64,000 nucleotides of DNA. It comes from CALBRZ01 sp964511065 (GTDB lineage Bacteria; Planctomycetota; Planctomycetia; Pirellulales; S012-138). The stretch covers positions 1 to 64,000 of the forward strand of contig CAZEEG010000017.1 of the NCBI GenBank assembly GCA_964511065.1. Direction: 5' to 3'. The notes beneath the pieces were generated by a model that ran no database searches, was not told where the DNA came from, and saw only the letters and a list, made by a program, of their open reading frames with translations. A program made the position numbers and the translations under genes. Below are positions 44,102 through 55,180 of the stretch, piece by piece. Every line of letters starts with the position of its first letter. The stretch's first letter is position 1.

Positions 44102-46381
44102 ATGGCTACGATCGACCAACCCCAGTCCGATACCGCCGATAAGCAGTACAAGGTGTTGGGTACCCGGCCCATCCGGCATGACGGTGCCGACAAAGTCACC
44201 GGCCGTGCCATCTACGCGGCCGACTTCCAACTGACCGGCATGTTGCACGGCCGCATCCTCCGCAGCCCACACGCTCATGCCCGGATCAAGTCGATTGACA
44301 CGTCGGCAGCCGAGGCGCTGCCGGGCGTGATGGCCGTTTGCACGGCGGCCGATTTTCCCGACGTCAAAGACAAGATCGCTGAACTGGGCGAAGGGGCGGT
44401 TAACCTGGCGCACCTCTCGGCCAACGTCATGGCGCATGGCAAGGCGCTGTACCGGGGCCATGCCGTGGCGGCTGTGGCGGCCAAGAGCCCGCATATCGCT
44501 GAAGAGGCGCTCAAGCTGATTCGCGTGGAGTACGAAGTGCTCCCGCACGTGCAGTGGGTGCTGGATGCCATGCAGGACGATGCCCCGCTGCTGCACGATA
44601 ACGTGTACACCGAAGGGCTGGGCGGGAAGATGAGCGACCGCCCCAGCAACATTGCCAAGCATCTCCACTTTGAGCAGGGCAACGTCGAGGAAGGTTTCGC
44701 CCAGGCCGACCTGGTGATCGAACGCGAGTTCAAGACGGCCACGGTCCACCAAGGCTACATCGAGCCGCACGTGTCGGTGGCGCTGTGGAACCAGGATAAC
44801 CGCCTCACGGTTTGGACCGCGACACAGGGGTCGTTCACGGCCCGGCAACAGACGGCCGAGCTGCTCCAGATTCCCGTTTCCGACGTCACCGTGGTGCCCT
44901 GCGAGATCGGCGGCGGTTTCGGCGGCAAAATCGCCGTGTATCTGGAACCGGTGGCGGCCGTGCTGAGCCGCAAGACCGGGCGGCCGGTCAAAATTGTGAT
45001 GAGCCGGGCCGACGTGTTCGAAGGCACCGGCCCCACTCCGGCATCGTTCATTCGCGTGAAGCTGGGGGCCACGCGCGACGGCAAGCTGGTTGCCGGCCAG
45101 GCTTATCTCGCCTACGACGCCGGGGCGTTCCCCGGCGGCGTGATCGGTCCCGGCTGCATGTGCATCTTCAGTTGTTACGACATTCCCAACGCCGTGGTCG
45201 ATGGCTACGACGTCTGCCTCAACAAGCCCAAGACGCAAGCCTATCGGGCACCGGGCGCCACGCAAGCGGCGTTTGCCTGCGAGACGGTGGTTGACGAACT
45301 GGCCGAGCAACTGGGGATCGACCCGATCGAGTTCCGCCTGAAAAACGCCGCCAAGGAAGGCACCCGCCGGGTTGATGGGCCGGTCTATCCGCGCGTGGGC
45401 TTTATTGAAACGCTCGAAGCTGCCCGCAACAGCGATCATTACCAGAGCAAGCTTTCCGGCCCGAACCGCGGCCGCGGCATCGCTTCCGGCTTCTGGTTCA
45501 ACGTGGGCCTGAAGAGCGCGGCCTCGGCCAGCGTAAATCCCGACGGCACCGTGACGCTGGTCGAAGGCTCCACCGATATCGGCGGCACACGCACCACCGT
45601 GGCCATGCAGTTGGCCGAAACGCTGGGCATCGCGGCCGAGGATGTCTTCCCCCGCGTGGAAGATACCGATGGCGTCGGCTACACCGATGTCACCGGCGGT
45701 AGCCGTGTGACCTATGCCACCGGGTTAGCTGCATATCACTGCGGGCTCGACATCATCAACCAGATGAAAGAGCGGGCAGCCATCCTTTGGGAGTGCGAGC
45801 CTGGCGACGTCGAGTTTGCCGGCGGTACCTTCACCGGGCCCGGCCAATCCGCTACGTTCAAAGAACTGGCCAAACGCCTGCTGGATACCGGCGGCGGGAT
45901 CGTGGGCAGGGCGAGCGTCGATGGCGGCGGAGCCACCAACGGTTTTGGCACCCACATTGTCGATGTCGAAGTGGACCCGGACACCGGCAAAGTAACCATC
46001 CTTCGCTACACGGCCATTCAAGATGCCGGCAAGGCCATCCACCCCAGCTATGTGGAAGGCCAGATGCAAGGCGGGGCCGTCCAGGGAATCGGCTGGGCGC
46101 TCAACGAAGAATACTTCTACGATGACGAAGGCCGGATGCGCAACGCCAGCATGCTCGATTATCGTATGCCCACCGCGCTCGATGTGCCGATGATCGAAAC
46201 GATCATCGTAGAAGTGCCCAACCCCAAGCATCCTTACGGAGTCCGCGGCGTGGGCGAGACGCCCATTGTTCCGCCGCCCGCCGCGATTGCCAACGCCATC
46301 TATCACGCCGTGGGCGTACGGATGTGCGAATTGCCAATGCAGCCGCACAAAGTGTGGATGGCCGTGGCTAGCAAGGAATAG
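44102..46381 (+). CDS. Molybdenum hydroxylase large (Mo cofactor) subunit
   Basis: A 759-residue catalytic subunit of the xanthine dehydrogenase/aldehyde oxidase superfamily. Features are RHDGADKVTGRAIYAADF at the N-terminus, EIGGGFGGK (cofactor contact), AYRAPGATQAAF, and the catalytic Glu in GVRGVGETPIVPPPAA. It lacks the CoxL-type AYRCSFR signature of form I CO dehydrogenase, so CO oxidation is unlikely; an aldehyde or N-heterocycle substrate is more probable, but which one is unknown. The ATG at 44102 gives the standard start. Maturation genes such as xdhC are not in the window. Confidence 0.92.
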   Translation: MATIDQPQSDTADKQYKVLGTRPIRHDGADKVTGRAIYAADFQLTGMLHGRILRSPHAHARIKSIDTSAAEALPGVMAVCTAADFPDVKDKIAELGEGAVNLAHLSANVMAHGKALYRGHAVAAVAAKSPHIAEEALKLIRVEYEVLPHVQWVLDAMQDDAPLLHDNVYTEGLGGKMSDRPSNIAKHLHFEQGNVEEGFAQADLVIEREFKTATVHQGYIEPHVSVALWNQDNRLTVWTATQGSFTARQQTAELLQIPVSDVTVVPCEIGGGFGGKIAVYLEPVAAVLSRKTGRPVKIVMSRADVFEGTGPTPASFIRVKLGATRDGKLVAGQAYLAYDAGAFPGGVIGPGCMCIFSCYDIPNAVVDGYDVCLNKPKTQAYRAPGATQAAFACETVVDELAEQLGIDPIEFRLKNAAKEGTRRVDGPVYPRVGFIETLEAARNSDHYQSKLSGPNRGRGIASGFWFNVGLKSAASASVNPDGTVTLVEGSTDIGGTRTTVAMQLAETLGIAAEDVFPRVEDTDGVGYTDVTGGSRVTYATGLAAYHCGLDIINQMKERAAILWECEPGDVEFAGGTFTGPGQSATFKELAKRLLDTGGGIVGRASVDGGGATNGFGTHIVDVEVDPDTGKVTILRYTAIQDAGKAIHPSYVEGQMQGGAVQGIGWALNEEYFYDDEGRMRNASMLDYRMPTALDVPMIETIIVEVPNPKHPYGVRGVGETPIVPPPAAIANAIYHAVGVRMCELPMQPHKVWMAVASKE

Positions 46382-46450
46382 CCCATCACGGCGCGCGCTG
46401 GAAAATGGAAAACTTCCCGCACTGATCGTGCGACGACCAGACATTGGCGG

Positions 46451-46551
46451 CGCAACAATCAAGATTATGCGGGCGGCATGGCGCTCGTCGCGTGCGGCCT
46501 CATCCGCCTTGAGCGCTTCGTGACGCAACAATCAAGATTATGCGGGCGGCA
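46451..46551. repeat. Perfect 28-base direct repeat pair
   Basis: The 28-base unit that begins CGCAACAATCAAGATTATGC and ends GGGCGGCA occurs at 46451-46478 and 46524-46551, with a 45-base spacer. The centre AATC-AA-GATT is palindromic. It lies between the Mo-hydroxylase operon and queA. Confidence 0.7.
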
Positions 46552-46640
46552 GCACAGAGCCGAAAATTGCCGGGGCGTCGAACCGTTGCGTCGTCTTGCG
46601 ACTGTTCGCTGGTCCGAACCTCGATTGCGGTTCCACACAC

Positions 46641-47690
46641 TTGACCGATCTTCACGACTACGATTACGAGCTTCCCAAGGAACTGGTCGCACAGTATCCG
46701 TTGCCAGTCCGTTCCGATGCTCGATTGCTGGTGGTTCACCGCAGGAGTGGTGAACTGGATCACCGCCATGTGCGGCACTTGCCGGAGATTTTGCAGTCTG
46801 GCGACGTGCTGGTGGTGAACAACACCCGCGTGTTGCCCGCCCGGTTGATCGGTCGCCGGACGGAAACCGGCGGTCGCTGGGAAGGGCTATTCCTTTCGGC
46901 TCAGGCGGAAGGCACTTGGCAGATTCTTTGCAAGACCCGAGGGCGGCTGACGCCTGGCGACCGTGTCACGCTCTTGGATCGGCTGGGCGATGATGCGGGT
47001 GAACTGACGCTGCTCGCCCGGCTTGCTGGAGGGGTTTGGGCGGTTCGGCCGCCTCAAACGGGTGAAGCCGCGGAGGTTCTGCTGCGCCGCGTGGGCCGCA
47101 TCCCGCTGCCGCCGTACATTCGCGGCGGCGAGATGGAAGAAAGCGACCTCACGCGCTACCAGACTGTGTATGCCGCCAATCCCGGTTCGGTCGCGGCCCC
47201 TACGGCGGGGTTGCACTTTACACCGCAGTTGCTTCAGCAGTGTCGTACCGGTGGCATTGGCATGGAGCAGGTCACGCTGCACGTGGGGCTGGATACGTTC
47301 CGACCCATTCAGGGAGATTCGCTCGACGAGCATCCCATGCACAGCGAGTGGGGTGAATTAAGCGCCTCGGCAGCCGAGAATCTGCTGGCCGCCAGGGCCG
47401 GCGGGGGGCGGATCGTGGCCGTGGGTACCACGTCGGTTCGGGTGTTGGAAACCGCGGCAGCTTCGGGCCAGATCGAGGCCTGGTCGGGCTTCACCGACCT
47501 GTTTATCCGCCCCGGTCATACCTTCCAGGCCGTGGATGCGCTGCTGACGAATTTTCACCTGCCGCGGACCACGTTGCTGGTGCTGGTGCGGACCTTTGGC
47601 GGCGACGACCTCATTCGCAAGGCGTACGAAGAAGCCGTGCGGGAAGAATACCGTTTCTACAGCTATGGCGACGCCATGCTGATCCTGTGA
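46641..47690 (+). CDS. queA: S-adenosylmethionine:tRNA ribosyltransferase-isomerase
   Basis: A 349-residue enzyme that turns preQ1 at the wobble base of certain tRNAs into epoxyqueuosine. It shows DYDYELPKELVAQYP at the start, VVNNTRVLPARLIGRR, PLPPYIR, TVYAANPGSVAAPTAGLHFT, and TNFHLPRTTLLVLV near the end. The start TTG at 46641 is preferred because it gives the family N-terminus (TDLHDYDYELP); a TTG 45 bases upstream would add residues without similarity. No other queuosine gene is near. Confidence 0.94.
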   Translation: MTDLHDYDYELPKELVAQYPLPVRSDARLLVVHRRSGELDHRHVRHLPEILQSGDVLVVNNTRVLPARLIGRRTETGGRWEGLFLSAQAEGTWQILCKTRGRLTPGDRVTLLDRLGDDAGELTLLARLAGGVWAVRPPQTGEAAEVLLRRVGRIPLPPYIRGGEMEESDLTRYQTVYAANPGSVAAPTAGLHFTPQLLQQCRTGGIGMEQVTLHVGLDTFRPIQGDSLDEHPMHSEWGELSASAAENLLAARAGGGRIVAVGTTSVRVLETAAASGQIEAWSGFTDLFIRPGHTFQAVDALLTNFHLPRTTLLVLVRTFGGDDLIRKAYEEAVREEYRFYSYGDAMLIL

Positions 47691-47759
47691 GCGGAGTCCC
47701 GGCAGATACTACCGGCCAGCGGGAAGGTGAGGCCCAACCCGCTGGGCGATTCCGATTGC

Positions 47760-49184
<1,425 letters not shown>

Positions 49185-49465
49185 CGGTTGCCTTCCTGTT
49201 TGTGAGTAGCCCTGGATGAATCGGCCCTGGCGTCGACGGCGCGGCAGGCCCGCCCGCGCTGGGGATGCCGGAAGAAAACGGCGATTGTGCCGATTCCCCC
49301 CACTTTCTGCAAGCGGCGCACCACCGGGTGGACTGCCGACAGGCCCTGCCATCGGCAGCGCCGGGCATCACACGCAGCACGCGTTTGTGCGGCCTTCTGG
49401 TTGCCGGCAAGCAGCGCAAGGCACTGGTGCAAACGCGGGCAGGTGATCCCCTCGCGCTACCCGCG

Positions 49466-51001
49466 TTACCCTGGGCATTTCTCGCCTTGCAACCTGGCAG
49501 GGTCGTGCCCATTGTCGGTATGCGCCGGATCGCCGGCTTCCCGGGAATGCCCGTTTTGTGCCTGGTCGGCCGAGGTTTTGGACAAGGCACTTTCTGCTGC
49601 GCCATTGTGGGACGCATTGTGGGGCACCATGTCCAACGCCCCATCGCCGACGGCGGTACCGACACCTTGTGGGATCGGGCGAGGAGCAGGCGTGCGCCTC
49701 TTGCGTGTTCGCTTGCGTTGTAAACCGGGGCCCTTGTGGTGGCGACTGTTCAGTAAGTAGGCCGTGCAAATCAGCGCCAGCAGGCTGGCGATGCCCAGGA
49801 ACATGGTCGGGTACGGGGGCAGTCCAGCAGCCTCGGCACCGTACAGCATCATGCCGGCCATCGGTGCGCCGATCAGGTTTCCCAGGTCGAACATGGCCAA
49901 CATGACCGTCACGCCTAGCCCGCGGTACCGTGTGGGAAACGACGTACTGCCGCCGCCCGTCACCGATGGGAACAAGAACGCGTGCGCAAACCCGGCCAGC
50001 AGCCCTGGAATGACCAGGTGCCAGGTTGTCGAAACCACCAGGTACAGCACGACACTCAGTGCCAGGCAACTCAGGCCGATCATGACCATTGGCCGGATAC
50101 CGATTTGTTCCGGGGCGCGGCGGGTCAAGAACCGCGTGATGAACGCCGTGGGGGCATACACCCAGAAGAACACCATGATCCCGCTGATGCCGAGCGTTTC
50201 CGTGAACGGGCGGAGGTAAGCCGTGGGCAGGTTCACGCCGATGCCCACACCGACGGCCACCAGCAGCAGCACTCCGGGATGATAGCGTCGCAGCAACCAC
50301 AGCAACGGGGGTTGGCGGCGTATCTGGGGACGGATCTCCCCGCGTGTCGCGAGCAGCGAAAAGACACAGGCGATTACGCCCAGCAGGCCGGCCACGTCGA
50401 ACATGGCGTCAACATGCCAGCGGTCGATGGGCCCGGCGCCGAAGATGCCGTAGTCGCCAATCAATGTTCCGCCGAGCATCCCCAGAAAGCCCGAGGTGCC
50501 AAGCATGCCGATAACTTCAGCGACGCGGGAAACGGGAACTCGGCTGGAGACATACGTGATGGAGGCCCCGAACGTGCCTGCCACGGCACTGCGGAATATG
50601 ATCTGAAGCACATAAACCGCCGGACCGTCGACCGTTTCCACCAGTCGATGCGCAAAGCACACCGCGGCAAACACGGCGACCGACCAAAACCAGACTTGCC
50701 GGGCACCAATGCGGATAATGCACACGCCTTGGGCCAGTCGCATGACGAGGCTGCCGACCATGCCCACGCCGACAATCCAGCCCAAGTCGGTTTCGGTGCC
50801 GCCCAGCACCTTCACATAGTCGGAGTACCGATAGAGCAAGCTGATGGCCACCATGATGGCCAGGTTGCCGATGTACGCAAACCAGAAGGGCAGACCGTAG
50901 GGCGCACCCAAAGATTCAGCCATCCCTGCAAGTTCAGGGAGTGGCTCAATTTGCAACGCTTGTGGGTCGAGTTCGCCACGCGGCGAAGGAGGGCCCTTCA
51001 T
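49466..51001 (-). CDS. Major facilitator superfamily transporter
   Basis: A 511-residue protein with about 12 membrane segments between residues 40 and 440. There is a long, charged, disordered tail of about 80 residues after HHKGPGLQRKRTRKRR. The first half has a G-x-x-D-x-R-like loop (RLAQGVCIIRIGARQV), and the second half is less conserved. The substrate is unknown. The ATG at 51001 is chosen; no ribosome binding site is visible and a start at the later Met (AESLGAPYG) is possible. It follows no obvious operon partner. Confidence 0.82.
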   Translation of the reverse strand: MKGPPSPRGELDPQALQIEPLPELAGMAESLGAPYGLPFWFAYIGNLAIMVAISLLYRYSDYVKVLGGTETDLGWIVGVGMVGSLVMRLAQGVCIIRIGARQVWFWSVAVFAAVCFAHRLVETVDGPAVYVLQIIFRSAVAGTFGASITYVSSRVPVSRVAEVIGMLGTSGFLGMLGGTLIGDYGIFGAGPIDRWHVDAMFDVAGLLGVIACVFSLLATRGEIRPQIRRQPPLLWLLRRYHPGVLLLVAVGVGIGVNLPTAYLRPFTETLGISGIMVFFWVYAPTAFITRFLTRRAPEQIGIRPMVMIGLSCLALSVVLYLVVSTTWHLVIPGLLAGFAHAFLFPSVTGGGSTSFPTRYRGLGVTVMLAMFDLGNLIGAPMAGMMLYGAEAAGLPPYPTMFLGIASLLALICTAYLLNSRHHKGPGLQRKRTRKRRTPAPRPIPQGVGTAVGDGALDMVPHNASHNGAAESALSKTSADQAQNGHSREAGDPAHTDNGHDPARLQGEKCPG

Positions 51002-51392
51002 GAGGATAGAGCGGGGGTAGGCAGGGGTGGGTTCGCTGCGATTATAACGCGCGGCTTGCTTGAGGCGATACCAGCAAACGGCCAGAAGCACGCTAGCATC
51101 ACGGCATCATCGACAGCCGCTTTGCGTAATCGGTTCCAAGTAGTGCGGTCACCGTACCTTGCGTTGGGTACACCGGACTGAAATCGTCCTTGTTACTGTG
51201 CAGGAGCCATTGCAAGCAGGGTGCCGCGGGTGGTGCCTTCCGCCCGTCGTGGCTGTCGCCGCCAACGGGACACTTGGCCGCGACGGAATGTTCGCCAAGT
51301 TTTCGGATGTTGAAGTTGCCGTCTGGCCTGGCACCTACCGCACGGTACGCAGAGCCGTGGCCCATCGCGACATGCACGTGGAAGAGAGCAAG
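51002..51392. other. Intergenic, nothing recognised
   Basis: This 391-base region between the MFS gene and the pseudouridine synthase gene has one open frame on the minus strand (51099-51377), but its translation has no recognisable pattern. I see no promoter, repeat or terminator. Confidence 0.4.
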
Positions 51393-52100
51393 TTACTCCG
51401 GGAACTGCCCCAGCGCTTGCCAATAGTCCGGTAGCGCCGCCGTGACGCACACCTGTTCCTTGCTCGTGGGGTGGCGGAACGTCAGCCGCCGACCGTGCAG
51501 GGCAATCGCACGCGCGCGCGGGTCGTCGACCACAGGGCCAAAGGGCACCGCAGAACCATATTGTTCGTCGCCCAAAATGGCGTGCCCCCGCGACGCGGCT
51601 TGCACCCGGATTTGATGGGTTCGCCCGGTTTCGAGCACGATCTCCAACCAGGTTCCAAAGCTGGCCCGGTCCAGTACCCGATAGTGCAGCACGGCCAGTT
51701 GGGCGTCGGGATGCTCTGGCGGTACGATCTCGGCGTGGGCGCGGCCGGGTACTTTGCGCATGAAGTCTTGCCAGGTCCCGCGGTCGGGTTCGACGGTGCC
51801 GGCAACGCAGGCCCAGTACACTTTCTGCACTTCGCGGTGTTCGAACTGCTCGGCCAGACGTCGCGTGGCCTTGCGCGTGGTCGCGAAGACCATCGCGCCG
51901 GAAACGGGCCGGTCCAGCCGATGCGGTACGCCCAGGTAGATGCGCTCTGCCGGGGCCGCCAAAGCAAGTTGCCCCTTCAGCCGGGTTTCAAGGCTGTCGA
52001 TGCCCGGCGGTGCCTGCGTGGCCACCCCGGCCGGTTTGCAGACGACGATGCAGGGGCCTTGCTGGTACAAAACGGTAACGTCGGGAATTGCGCTCATCAT
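51393..52100 (-). CDS. RluA-family RNA pseudouridine synthase
   Basis: A 235-residue enzyme that isomerises uridine to pseudouridine in rRNA or tRNA. The catalytic Asp63 is in PHRLDRPVSGAMVFATT, the family signature, and LETGRTHQIRVQAASRGHAILGDEQYG follows. There is no N-terminal S4 domain, as in the short RluA/TruC-like members. The target base is not known. Two Met codons are adjacent (52100 and 52097); either may be used. Confidence 0.92.
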   Translation of the reverse strand: MMSAIPDVTVLYQQGPCIVVCKPAGVATQAPPGIDSLETRLKGQLALAAPAERIYLGVPHRLDRPVSGAMVFATTRKATRRLAEQFEHREVQKVYWACVAGTVEPDRGTWQDFMRKVPGRAHAEIVPPEHPDAQLAVLHYRVLDRASFGTWLEIVLETGRTHQIRVQAASRGHAILGDEQYGSAVPFGPVVDDPRARAIALHGRRLTFRHPTSKEQVCVTAALPDYWQALGQFPE

Positions 52101-52172
52101 CGGGAATGTTATAACAGCTTGCCGCACTTTGCGCCGCGGAGCGCAATGTGTCCCACCCCAACACCGTCCAGA

Positions 52173-53165
52173 ATGAACGATCCTTTGCCTGCTTCGCTGG
52201 AACAGATTCTTTTGCGGCTGCAAGCTGTGCTCAAGGCCCTGCACCTGGGCGTGTGGCTGGTGTTGTGCGAGTACGTGCTGCTGGCGATCTCGCCACCGCT
52301 GGAACTGCCGCTGGGCATCACGGCAGCCGTGGCAACCGCGGCCGCCACGGCTGCGCTATTGGGCCGCCTGGGGGCCTCTCGCTGGGAACCGCGCAGCCAG
52401 GTACAACGGGCAACCTACACAGCGATTGCACTGGAAGTATTCACTTTGCTGGGAGCCGGCGGTTTTGTGCTGATGCAGTTTCGGCCAGCCATTCCAGAAA
52501 ATGCCGAACTGCGGCTGCTACAGGTTATGGCGCTGGCACAGTTTGTATCGGGTGTGATGCTGGTGCCATTTTTGGCGCGAACCACCGGGCGGCTGGGTGC
52601 CAGACGATTTCGCCCGCTGCTGGCTGCCGTTCTCTATTGGGCCGAAGGGGTGATCTTGTCGGCCCTGGTTTGTTGGGGTGTCTCTTATTTTACAGAAGCG
52701 ACGTTTGTCACCATCTTTGGCTACGTAGGACCGATCTTGGCCGCGGGCTTCCAATTGGCCCAGTGGAATGTACTGGTGGGGTTAATGCGGTTGGTTCAAC
52801 ACGGGGCCGACGCCGCAGCCACGATTGTTGAGGCAACTCGCCGAGGCGAGGCTGGATCGGCAACCGGTGGCCCGCGAGATGAACCCCGGGGCGCATCTGA
52901 GCAAGCGCCAGACGACCAACCCGGTGGCCTGAGGGGCAGGCGCGGCCTCGATCCTGGACCGGGCGACGACGGTGCGCAGGGGGAAGACCCTGCGTGCGAA
53001 AGTGCTGAGGACGAAAGCGCTGAGGGTGAAAGCGCTGAGGATGAATGCGCTGAGGATGAAAGCGCCGAAGATGAAAGCGCTGAGGACGAAAGCGGCTCGC
53101 CCAATCACCGGCGCCACCCGGCAACAGACACGCCGCCGCAAGATGAAGCCGGTTCTACCGGCTGA
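52173..53165 (+). CDS. Unknown membrane protein with acidic repeat tail
   Basis: A 330-residue protein I do not recognise. Residues about 15-220 contain six hydrophobic segments, so it is an integral membrane protein. The last 110 residues are charged and end in repeats of the pentapeptide E-S-A-E-D, coded by a 15-base tandem repeat. An in-frame ATG at 52146 with GGAG upstream would add nine residues; both starts are possible. It faces away from the RluA gene, with its start about 70 bases from the start of that gene, so the two may share a divergent promoter region. Confidence 0.68.
   Translation: MNDPLPASLEQILLRLQAVLKALHLGVWLVLCEYVLLAISPPLELPLGITAAVATAAATAALLGRLGASRWEPRSQVQRATYTAIALEVFTLLGAGGFVLMQFRPAIPENAELRLLQVMALAQFVSGVMLVPFLARTTGRLGARRFRPLLAAVLYWAEGVILSALVCWGVSYFTEATFVTIFGYVGPILAAGFQLAQWNVLVGLMRLVQHGADAAATIVEATRRGEAGSATGGPRDEPRGASEQAPDDQPGGLRGRRGLDPGPGDDGAQGEDPACESAEDESAEGESAEDECAEDESAEDESAEDESGSPNHRRHPATDTPPQDEAGSTG
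52998..53093 (+). repeat. 15-base tandem repeat coding for ESAED pentapeptides
   Basis: Six full copies of a unit close to GAAAGCGCTGAGGAT, plus a partial seventh, run head to tail. The copies differ mostly at silent positions; one copy has Cys for Ser (TGC) and one has Gly for Asp. In a coding region such arrays are prone to change copy number, so the tail may vary between strains. Confidence 0.85.
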
Positions 53166-53367
53166 ATTCTGCCACGCACCTTGGCAGGGATGTAGGCAAC
53201 TTGCCGTGCACGCCGGCGCAAACGCTACAACCGCTACGGCGGTTCCGACGGTGGAGGTATTGGCGTTGCTTGCGGCGCACTAAGGGCAAGCTAACTTTGG
53301 AAGGCACCTCGGCACAGTATGCCATCACGTTGTAAACGGGGCCGCCATCCCGGCTTTGGACTCCACT

Positions 53368-54951
53368 ATGGAAATGTCAGGTCCCAAGGTACTGCTGGTT
53401 GACGACGATCCGGTCATGCTTCGCCTCACCAAGGCGATGCTGGAATCGGGCGGATACCACACGCGCCTTGCCACCAGCGGCCAGGAAGCGCTCGCGCAAA
53501 TTCAAGAAGATTGCCCGCATTATCTGCTGACCGACTGGATGATGCCCGGCCTGACCGGCCCGGAACTTTGTCGGATCGTGCGGCAGATGAACCTGCCGCA
53601 CTACGTGTATATCTTGATGCTGACGGGCAAGACCGGCTCAAACTTTCTGGTGGAAGGTCTGGAAGCCGGGGCCGACGACTTCCTCACCAAGCCAGTCAAG
53701 CAGGGGGAACTACTGGCCCGCATGAAGGCCGGCGCCCGCGTCCTGCTCCTGGAACAGCGGCTCAACGAGCTGGTGCGGAGCGATCCGCTGACGGGCATTT
53801 ATAACCGCCGGGCCTTCCACGAGCAGGCCCAACGCGAATTCCGCCGCGCACGCCGTTACAAGCTGAAACTGTCGGCGGTGATGATCGATATCGACTACTT
53901 CAAGAAGATCAACGATACCCACGGCCATCCCGTCGGCGACCAGGTGCTGCGGCACGTTGCCCGGATGTTGCAAGCCACGGTTCGCGACAGCGACTATGTC
54001 TGCCGCTTTGGCGGCGAAGAGTTCTGCGTGCTGCTGACAGAAACCAGCGAGGAAGACGCCAAACGTTGGGCGGAGCGGGCACGCGAAATGCTCTCCCAGC
54101 TTGAAATCCCCACAGGCAAATCCACGATCAAGATCACGGCCAGCATGGGCGTGGCGGGATTGCTCGACGATACCAAGGACATCGACGCCTTGATCGATGC
54201 CGGCGACCAGGCGCTGCTGGTTGCAAAGCAGTCGGGGCGTGATCGCGTGGTTTGCTACCGCGCGCTGTGCGAAGCCGGCAACTTTATCGCGCCCCAGCAG
54301 CACGGCATGTTCCAGGACCTCACAGCCCGGAACATGATGACTTCGCTGGTGTCTTGCCTGCGCGACGACGAATCGGTAGGACAAGCGGCCGATTTCTTCC
54401 TGCGGTTCCGCGTCAATTCGTGCCCTGTGGTGGACGCATCGGAACGCCTGGTGGGCATCCTGTCTGAGAAAGACGTGCTCACGGCCATGTCCACGCCGGA
54501 TACCTGGACCAGGCCGGTCCGCGACATCATGAAGCGAAACGTGGTCTGCTTCGACGAAGAAACCCCGGCCGGGGTGATCTTTGATTTCCTGTGCCGGGTT
54601 TCGATCCGCCGCGTGATCGTGGTCCGCGATGGCAACCCTCGCGGCATGATTAGCCGCGGCTCGTTCCTGCGCTGGTACAACAATTTCCTGCATGCGAACG
54701 GCAGGTGCGACGGGGCGCCGCGCAAGGCGGCAATCGCTCAAGACTCCACGGACCGTTCCTTGCGGCCGCTGGTCCAAGCCTTAACGACCGAGGCCGAGGT
54801 GCTCCGCGATGCACTGGGCGGGCGCGCGGAAGAGGTGCTGCCGGAAGTCATTGACCGTACCAGCCGGATGCAGGAGCTCATCAACGACATCCTGGCGAGC
54901 ATGTCCAGTTCGCCGCTCGATAACGAGATCACGGGGGCCGCATCGTTCTAG
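53368..54951 (+). CDS. Response regulator diguanylate cyclase with CBS pair
   Basis: A 527-residue cytoplasmic signalling protein. A REC domain (about 7-125) has the acidic pocket VDDDP, phospho-acceptor Asp56 in LLTDWMMPG and Lys108. A GGDEF domain (about 135-300) has the active-site motif GGEEF at 215-219 and the inhibitory-site RDSD at 206-209, so it is probably an active, product-inhibited c-di-GMP synthase. Two CBS motifs follow (about 315-435), normally binding adenine nucleotides, then a helical tail. The ATG at 53368 is used. No histidine kinase is adjacent; the next gene is a degenerate GGDEF protein. Confidence 0.9.
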   Translation: MEMSGPKVLLVDDDPVMLRLTKAMLESGGYHTRLATSGQEALAQIQEDCPHYLLTDWMMPGLTGPELCRIVRQMNLPHYVYILMLTGKTGSNFLVEGLEAGADDFLTKPVKQGELLARMKAGARVLLLEQRLNELVRSDPLTGIYNRRAFHEQAQREFRRARRYKLKLSAVMIDIDYFKKINDTHGHPVGDQVLRHVARMLQATVRDSDYVCRFGGEEFCVLLTETSEEDAKRWAERAREMLSQLEIPTGKSTIKITASMGVAGLLDDTKDIDALIDAGDQALLVAKQSGRDRVVCYRALCEAGNFIAPQQHGMFQDLTARNMMTSLVSCLRDDESVGQAADFFLRFRVNSCPVVDASERLVGILSEKDVLTAMSTPDTWTRPVRDIMKRNVVCFDEETPAGVIFDFLCRVSIRRVIVVRDGNPRGMISRGSFLRWYNNFLHANGRCDGAPRKAAIAQDSTDRSLRPLVQALTTEAEVLRDALGGRAEEVLPEVIDRTSRMQELINDILASMSSSPLDNEITGAASF

Positions 54952-55180
54952 TCGGGGCCGACTCCGTACCGCTCACACCCAGCAATCGGACCCATGGCAA
55001 CCCTCGGCACAATGCAGCCTCGTGGTAGGGATCAAGGGTGGCGCAAGCTCCAGGGTGGCAATCCACCTGGACCTCCGGCCTTGCACTCCCGCCCGTCGCC
55101 CAGCGGCGGCAGCCAGCAACGCTAACGAATCATTCCGCCCGGGCCGCCGCAAGAGAGCAGGGCGGAGCCAGAGCCACCCG

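Noticed and set aside
46451..46551. CRISPR-like pair of 28-base repeats
   Set aside because: Only two copies, spacer of 45 bases is long for this repeat size, and no cas gene is in the window.
51099..51377. Minus-strand frame of 92 codons before the MFS gene
   Set aside because: No signal peptide, domain or ribosome binding site, and no recognisable pattern.
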